A stretch of DNA of 10,746 bases from DUVT01 sp041675865. GTDB lineage: Bacteria > Bacillota_I > Bacilli_A > ML615J-28 > CAG-698. The DNA is taken from positions 1 through 10,746 of the forward strand of contig JBAYTA010000062.1 in NCBI GenBank assembly GCA_041675865.1, in the 5' to 3' direction. Of this stretch, positions 6,621 to 10,746 are shown in pieces. The notes beneath the pieces are model-generated. The model worked only from the letters and a program-made list of their open reading frames with translations, ran no database searches and was not told where the DNA came from. Made by a program: the position numbers and the translations under genes. How positions within the stretch are numbered: position 1 is the stretch's first letter; every line of letters starts with the position of its first letter.

Positions 6621-7601
6621 ATGGCAGTTAGATCATTATTAGAAAGTATTAATCATACACTAGAACAACAAATGGAAAAAGACAAATCTATTGTTGTCTA
6701 TGGGGAAGATGTTGGTGTAGTTGGTGGTGTATTCAGAACTACAGCTGGACTTCAAGCAAAATTTGGTGAAGAAAGAGTATTTGATACACCAATTGCAGAA
6801 GCTGCAATAATAGGTTCTTCTGTTGGTATGGCTATTAATGGCTTAAAACCTGTAGTAGAAATTCAGTTCTCTGGATTTATGTTCCCAGGTTATAACCAAA
6901 TAGTTACACACTTAGCAAGATATAGAAACCGTTCGCGCGGTAAATACAATTTACCAATTGTAATAAGAATGCCTTATGGTGGTGGAGTTAGAGCATTAGA
7001 ACATCATAGTGAAAGTCTAGAAACATTATTTGCAAGTATTCCTGGACTAAAATTAGTAATTCCATCAACACCATATGATGCAAAAGGATTACTAACTGCT
7101 GCTATTAAAGACCCAGATCCAGTAATCTTTATGGAACCAAAGAAAATTTATCGTGCATTTAAGCAAGAAGTTCCTGAAGAAGAATATGAAATACCTCTAG
7201 GTAAAGCAAGAGTTGTAAGACAAGGTACAGATATTACTGTTGTTACTTGGGGAGCATTAGTTAGAGATACAGAAACAGCAATTAAATCACTTGGTGATGA
7301 TATTAGTGTTGAATTAATTGATTTAAGAACTGTTGCTCCATATGATAGAGAAACTATTATTGAATCTGTTAAGAAAACAGGAAGATTACTTGTTGTTACT
7401 GAAGCAGTTAAATCATTTGGACCAGCATCAGAAATTATCGCTATGATAAACGAGAAAGCTTTCCTTTATTTAGAAGCTGCTCCAACTCGCTTAACTGGAT
7501 TTGATATCACAATTCCACTTCCAAAAGGTGAGCATCATATGGCAATTGATCCAAAACAAATTGCTAGAGAAATAAGAAAAATCGTAGAATTTAAGGCCTA
7601 A
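6621..7601 (+). CDS. pdhB: Pyruvate dehydrogenase E1 component, beta subunit
   Basis: A 326-residue E1 beta subunit with the usual full length. Residues 1-180 form the pyrimidine-binding domain with the start block GEDVGVVGGVFR (28-39). TPIAE (56-60) carries E60, which matches the glutamate that activates ThDP. H128 in ALEHHSES matches the conserved active-site histidine. MPYGGGVR (117-124) and the C-terminal transketolase domain (LIDLRTVAPYD, 232-242; VVTEAVKSFGPASEI, 258-272) follow. It pairs with PdhA to form the alpha2-beta2 E1. Its ATG starts on the base after the pdhA TAG, and its ribosome site GAGGAGG (6606-6612) lies inside the end of pdhA. This tight arrangement fits matched production of the two subunits by translational coupling. 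Confidence 0.96.
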   Translation: MAVRSLLESINHTLEQQMEKDKSIVVYGEDVGVVGGVFRTTAGLQAKFGEERVFDTPIAEAAIIGSSVGMAINGLKPVVEIQFSGFMFPGYNQIVTHLARYRNRSRGKYNLPIVIRMPYGGGVRALEHHSESLETLFASIPGLKLVIPSTPYDAKGLLTAAIKDPDPVIFMEPKKIYRAFKQEVPEEEYEIPLGKARVVRQGTDITVVTWGALVRDTETAIKSLGDDISVELIDLRTVAPYDRETIIESVKKTGRLLVVTEAVKSFGPASEIIAMINEKAFLYLEAAPTRLTGFDITIPLPKGEHHMAIDPKQIAREIRKIVEFKA

Positions 7602-7613
7602 GGAGGTTAAATT

Positions 7614-8897
7614 ATGTATGACTTAAAATTTGCTGACATTGGTGAAGGTCTTCACGAAGGTCAGATATTAAAATGGCTATTTAAAGTTGGTGACACCGTA
7701 AATGAAGGTGACACTGTAGTAATTATCGAAACAGACAAAGTAAATGCGGAAATTCCAGCTCCAGTAACTGGAGTTATTAAAAAACTAGGTGCTGAAGTTG
7801 GAGAAACTATCCACGTTGGTGAAACATTAGTTATCATTGATGATGGTACTGGTGGAGAGTTACCAAAAGAGGAATCTAAACCTGAAGCAAAAGCTGAACC
7901 AAGTTCTTCTGTTGAAGAAAATGCAGGTGTAGTTGGTGAAATTGAAGTTGGCGACGAAGTAATCGCAAGTGTTAGTGAAGAAGCAACAAATGAAGTTGCA
8001 AGAGAAAGAACACTAGCAACACCAGTTGCAAGACGTATGGCAAGCGAAGCTGGTCTTGATATTAATAAAATAAAAGGAACTGGCGAAAATGGTAGAGTAA
8101 CTAGAGAAGATGTTTTAGCAGCAACTTCTAAATCTACTCCTGCACCTACTGCTGCTACTCCTGCAAAACAACCAGTTGTAGCTGCAAACCTACCTACTGA
8201 AGGTGTTACAAGAGTTCCTATTACTAAATTAAGAAAAGCTATTGTTAACTCAATGGTAACATCTAAAGCAATGATTCCTCATACAGTTTTAATGGAAGAA
8301 ATTAATGTTACTAAATTAGCTGAATTTAGAAAAGAATATAAAGATTTTGCAGCAAGTCATGGTGTTAAATTAACATTTATGCCATTTATTGTAAAAGCCG
8401 TATTATTAGCAATCAAAGAATATCCAATCTTTAATGCATCTTATGATCACGAAAGAGAAGAAATTGTTTACCACAATAACTTAAATATCGGGATTGCCGT
8501 AGATACACCAGATGGATTAATCGTGCCAAATATTAAGAACGCTGATCGCTTAAGCTTACTTGACCTAGCAAGAGAAATCGAAAAACTAGGTAAGCAAGCA
8601 AATGATCGTTCATTACAATTACCACAAATCCAAGGTGGTACATTCACAGTAACAAATTATGGAGCATTTGATTCATCATTTGGTACACCAATAATTAAAT
8701 ATCCTGAAGTTGCAATTATTGGTATTGGAAGAATTAATAAGAAACCTGTAGTAGTTAATAACGAACTAGCAGTAGGTGATGTCTTACCTATCTCCCTAGC
8801 AGTTGACCATAGAATCGTAGATGGTGCTGACGCTGGAAGATTCATTATGAAATTCAAAGAATATATAACAAATCCAATGTTATTATTGATGAGTTAG
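7614..8897 (+). CDS. pdhC: Dihydrolipoamide acetyltransferase, E2 core of pyruvate dehydrogenase
   Basis: A 427-residue E2 that moves the acetyl group from lipoamide to CoA and forms the core of the complex. A single lipoyl domain (1-77) has the lipoylated lysine K42 in ETDKVN. An acidic linker (about 78-130) contains VVGEIEVGDEVIAS, a short conserved-looking block. The peripheral subunit-binding domain (134-170, LATPVARRMASEAG to GRVTREDVLAA) holds E1 and E3. An Ala/Pro-rich linker (172-196) leads to the catalytic domain (198-427). That domain has the acetyltransferase motif DHRIVDGA (398-405) with H399 and D403. The start follows AAGGAGG 6-7 bases upstream. A strict split between pyruvate and branched-chain substrates cannot be made from E2 alone; the operon's E1 favours pyruvate. 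Confidence 0.96.
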   Translation: MYDLKFADIGEGLHEGQILKWLFKVGDTVNEGDTVVIIETDKVNAEIPAPVTGVIKKLGAEVGETIHVGETLVIIDDGTGGELPKEESKPEAKAEPSSSVEENAGVVGEIEVGDEVIASVSEEATNEVARERTLATPVARRMASEAGLDINKIKGTGENGRVTREDVLAATSKSTPAPTAATPAKQPVVAANLPTEGVTRVPITKLRKAIVNSMVTSKAMIPHTVLMEEINVTKLAEFRKEYKDFAASHGVKLTFMPFIVKAVLLAIKEYPIFNASYDHEREEIVYHNNLNIGIAVDTPDGLIVPNIKNADRLSLLDLAREIEKLGKQANDRSLQLPQIQGGTFTVTNYGAFDSSFGTPIIKYPEVAIIGIGRINKKPVVVNNELAVGDVLPISLAVDHRIVDGADAGRFIMKFKEYITNPMLLLMS

Positions 8898-8899
8898 GT
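8896..8899 (+). promoter_or_regulatory. Weak ribosome binding site of lpd
   Basis: Only AGGT, six bases before the ATG at 8906 and overlapping the pdhC TAG stop, can pair with the 16S rRNA end. The other three genes of the operon have GGAGG or better. The eight-base gap after pdhC suggests that E3 translation depends on ribosomes finishing E2. Confidence 0.45.
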
Positions 8900-8905
8900 A
8901 ATATT

Positions 8906-10279
8906 ATGAAAAAATATGATATTGTAGTTATTGGTGCTGGACCTGGTGGGTATGTAGCAGCAATAAAAGCTGGTCAATTAGGTGCTAAAGTAGCTATCAT
9001 TGAAAAAAATGAAATTGGCGGAGTTTGCCTAAATATTGGTTGTATCCCAACTAAAGCACTTATTAAATCAGCAAGAGTATATGAAGACATCCTAAGAGCT
9101 GAAGAATTCGGAATTACACTTGATCAAAAATCAGTAAAAGTTGATTTAGAGAAAGTTGTTAAAAGAAAAGATGGGGTTGTGAAAAAGTTAACTGCTGGGG
9201 TAGGTATGCTACTTAAGAAAAACAAAGTTGATGTTATTAAAGGTGAAGCAAAAGTTAAAGATAAAAATACAGTTGAAGTTAATGGTGAACTTATCCAAAC
9301 TAACAACTTAATTATTGCAACTGGAGCAAGTCCAGTAATTCCTCCAATTGAAGGAGTTAAAGAAGGATTTGAAAAAGGCTATATCCTAACATCAAAAGAA
9401 GCTCTATCATTAAATAAAATACCTACTGACTTAGTAGTTGTTGGTGGTGGAGTTATTGGAATTGAATTTGCAACAATTTATGCAAGTTTTGGTTCTAATG
9501 TAACTGTAGTAGAAATGGCTGATAATATCTTAGTTAATATTGATGATGAAATTAGAGCATCTTACTTAAAGAGTCTAAAGAAACAAAAAATCAATGTTAT
9601 TACAAAAGCAGCTGTAACTAAAGTAGATAAGAACAAAGTGGTTTATACTAAAGATGGTCAAAACCACGAATTACCTGCAGAAAAAGTTTTAATGTCAGTT
9701 GGTATGCGACCAAATACAAGTGGATTCGAACATTTAGGATTCGAAATCACAAGAAGTGGTATTACTACTAACGAAAAACTAGAAACTACAGTTAAAGGCA
9801 TCTATGCAATTGGTGATGTTAACGGTAAACAAATGTTAGCTCATGTTGCTAGTGCTGAAGGTATTATTGCAGTTGAAAACATTATGGGTAAACCTGCAAA
9901 GATTGATTATACTAAAGTTCCTGCTGGAATCTATGGTACACCTGAAATCGCAAGCGTAGGTTTAACTGAACAAGCTGCAAAAGAAAAAGGTATTGATTAT
10001 AAAGTAAGTAAATTCCCTCTAGTAGGTAATGGTAAATCATTAGCTGAAGGCGAAACAGATGGATTTATTAAAGTAATCGCAAATAAAAAATACGACGAAA
10101 TAATAGGCGTACACATTTTAGCACCACATGCAACTGATTTAATTTCAGAAGCAGTTGTATTAATGGAATTAGAAGGTACAGCATATGAACTTGCAAATGC
10201 AATTCATCCACATCCAACACTTTCAGAAACTATAATGGAAGCTGCTCATGGAATTTTAGATAAACCTATTCATATGTAA
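8906..10279 (+). CDS. pdhD: Dihydrolipoamide dehydrogenase, E3
   Basis: A 457-residue FAD disulfide oxidoreductase that reoxidises dihydrolipoamide and makes NADH. The FAD-binding GAGPGGYVAA (10-19), the redox-active pair C41/C46 in GGVCLNIGCIPTK, and ATGASP (138-143) are all present. So are the NAD-binding GGGVIGIEFA (180-189), the second FAD motif GIYAIGDV (298-305), and the dimer-interface catalytic pair H436/E441 in HPHPTLSE. There is no N-terminal lipoyl domain, unlike the E3 of some Firmicutes and mycoplasmas. It is last in the pdh operon, eight bases after pdhC, and is followed by a strong terminator. As the only E3 gene seen here, it could also serve other 2-oxo acid dehydrogenases or a glycine cleavage system elsewhere in the genome. 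The gene is also called lpd or lpdA. Confidence 0.96.
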   Translation: MKKYDIVVIGAGPGGYVAAIKAGQLGAKVAIIEKNEIGGVCLNIGCIPTKALIKSARVYEDILRAEEFGITLDQKSVKVDLEKVVKRKDGVVKKLTAGVGMLLKKNKVDVIKGEAKVKDKNTVEVNGELIQTNNLIIATGASPVIPPIEGVKEGFEKGYILTSKEALSLNKIPTDLVVVGGGVIGIEFATIYASFGSNVTVVEMADNILVNIDDEIRASYLKSLKKQKINVITKAAVTKVDKNKVVYTKDGQNHELPAEKVLMSVGMRPNTSGFEHLGFEITRSGITTNEKLETTVKGIYAIGDVNGKQMLAHVASAEGIIAVENIMGKPAKIDYTKVPAGIYGTPEIASVGLTEQAAKEKGIDYKVSKFPLVGNGKSLAEGETDGFIKVIANKKYDEIIGVHILAPHATDLISEAVVLMELEGTAYELANAIHPHPTLSETIMEAAHGILDKPIHM

Positions 10280-10285
10280 ATATAT

Positions 10286-10315
10286 ATAGCTCGCATAAAC
10301 TGCGAGCTATTTTTT
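10286..10315 (+). terminator. Intrinsic terminator of the pdh operon
   Basis: ATAGCTCGCA (10286-10295) pairs perfectly with TGCGAGCTAT (10301-10310) around the loop TAAAC, and the stem runs into T residues to 10315. It starts seven bases after the lpd stop. The stem is the most GC-rich hairpin in the window, so termination should be efficient. Confidence 0.92.
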
Positions 10316-10320
10316 AATAT

Positions 10321-10341
10321 AAAAAGACTGTTTTAACAGCC
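10321..10341 (-). terminator. Intrinsic terminator of the zinc-ribbon gene
   Basis: On the minus strand GGCTGT (10341-10336) pairs with ACAGTC (10331-10326), with one G-U pair, around a four-base loop and is followed by five T residues (10325-10321). It begins four bases after the stop codon at 10346. With the pdh terminator it forms a convergent pair separating the two opposing units. Confidence 0.65.
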
Positions 10342-10345
10342 TAGT

Positions 10346-10711
10346 TTACCAATATACATCACTATCAAATACACCTAAAATGATTAAAAGAATCCAAAGT
10401 GCAAAAGAGCCAACGGATAACCATAATCCGATTTTAGATCTTCCCTTATACTGATTAGTATTATCAGTTACTCCTACAATACCAGTAATAAAGCCTACAA
10501 TCGAACCAATAATGATTAGTGGATAAAACCCTAAAGAACCAAATACAACTGATATAGTTGCTAAACCTTTACCTTTATTGTTTTGCATAGGTTGTTGATA
10601 AGGGTTATTCATTATTATAGGTTCTGCCTTTTTCACAAGTGAACCACAGTTTAAGCAAACATCTGCATTTTCATTTAATTCGTTTCCACAGTTAGTACAA
10701 AATTTACTCAT
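10346..10711 (-). CDS. Small zinc-ribbon membrane protein, function unknown
   Basis: From the ATG at 10711 this encodes 121 residues. It opens with a zinc ribbon, KFCTNCGNELN to CLNCG, with Cys5, Cys8, Cys19 and Cys22 (CxxC-x10-CxxC). A polar Asn/Gln/Pro linker (about 35-47) follows. Then come hydrophobic stretches at about 50-82 (probably two membrane helices) and about 93-115 (one helix), joined by a polar loop TDNTNQYKGRSK. The layout resembles DUF4190-type zinc-ribbon membrane proteins common in Bacillota, whose role is not established. I prefer ATG 10711 to the in-frame TTG at 10723, because GGAGG (10720-10716) is four to five bases before the ATG but lies within the coding frame of the TTG version. 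It faces the pdh operon end to end and has no evident link with it. Confidence 0.85.
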   Translation of the reverse strand: MSKFCTNCGNELNENADVCLNCGSLVKKAEPIIMNNPYQQPMQNNKGKGLATISVVFGSLGFYPLIIIGSIVGFITGIVGVTDNTNQYKGRSKIGLWLSVGSFALWILLIILGVFDSDVYW

Positions 10712-10715
10712 AACG

Positions 10716-10720
10716 TCCTC
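10716..10720 (-). promoter_or_regulatory. Ribosome binding site that fixes the zinc-ribbon start
   Basis: The minus strand reads GGAGG four to five bases upstream of the ATG at 10711. The alternative TTG at 10723 would put this site inside the gene and has no such site of its own, so the ATG is the better start. Confidence 0.75.
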
Positions 10721-10735
10721 CAATAAACTGTATTC

Positions 10736-10744
10736 ATAATATCA
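10736..10744 (-). promoter_or_regulatory. Possible extended -10 promoter of the zinc-ribbon gene
   Basis: On the minus strand TG (10744-10743), one base, then TATTAT (10741-10736) form an extended -10 with one mismatch in the hexamer. Predicted start is near 10729, leaving about 18 bases before the start codon. Any -35 box lies beyond the window edge, so this remains tentative. Confidence 0.4.
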
Positions 10745-10746
10745 CA

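Noticed and set aside
8657..8857. 66-residue minus-strand frame inside pdhC
   Set aside because: Antisense to the E2 catalytic domain, which is clearly the coding frame.
5535..8897. Reading E1/E2 as a branched-chain 2-oxo acid dehydrogenase (Bkd)
   Set aside because: PdhA blocks such as GQEAAQ, ISTPRSKQT and GIPGIQVDGND and the gene order match Bacillus-type PDH better; kept only as a low-interest substrate question.
9124..9306. 60-residue minus-strand frame inside lpd
   Set aside because: Antisense to E3; Ser/Thr/Phe-rich composition typical of a shadow frame.

Overview
The window is AT-rich DNA from a low-GC Gram-positive-type bacterium. Codon use, perfect GGAGG ribosome sites, TATAAT promoters and a four-gene PdhA-B-C-D cluster of the Bacillus/Acholeplasma kind all fit Bacilli, perhaps a lineage near Acholeplasma, Izemoplasma or Haloplasma. 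That placement is inference, and no 16S rRNA is present. Tryptophan is read from TGG. All nine genes stop with TAA or TAG and none with TGA.

Left block (1-4166, minus strand). Three genes are read leftwards: a cytoplasmic GH84 beta-N-acetylglucosaminidase, a GntR/HutC-type repressor with a UTRA ligand domain, and a DUF4127 protein of unknown function. The GH84 promoter carries a near-palindrome containing GT-N-TA-N-AC, the core known for HutC-type regulators, lying over its -35 and spacer. The repressor gene has an extra promoter of its own. Together this looks like a small regulated amino-sugar or glycoconjugate catabolic unit in which DUF4127 is the unexplained partner. Three stem-loops close the block at 15-140.

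Middle (4317-5376, plus strand). A lone branched-chain amino acid aminotransferase (ilvE) is divergent from GH84. It has its own extended -10 promoter and an intrinsic terminator.

Right block (5404-10315, plus strand). A strong consensus promoter, a leader of about 95 nt and four tightly packed genes encode a complete pyruvate dehydrogenase complex: E1alpha, E1beta, E2 with one lipoyl domain, and E3 without a lipoyl domain. A strong terminator follows. All the key catalytic residues I checked are present. This is core metabolism, converting pyruvate to acetyl-CoA.

Right edge (10346-10711, minus strand). A small zinc-ribbon membrane protein of unknown function converges on the pdh operon. Its start should be the ATG at 10711 rather than an upstream TTG.

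No RNA genes, mobile elements, CRISPR arrays or attachment sites were seen, and no gene-free stretch exceeds about 210 bases. The pdh, ilvE and zinc-ribbon parts are ordinary. The GH84-HutC-DUF4127 unit is the only candidate here for something not well described.
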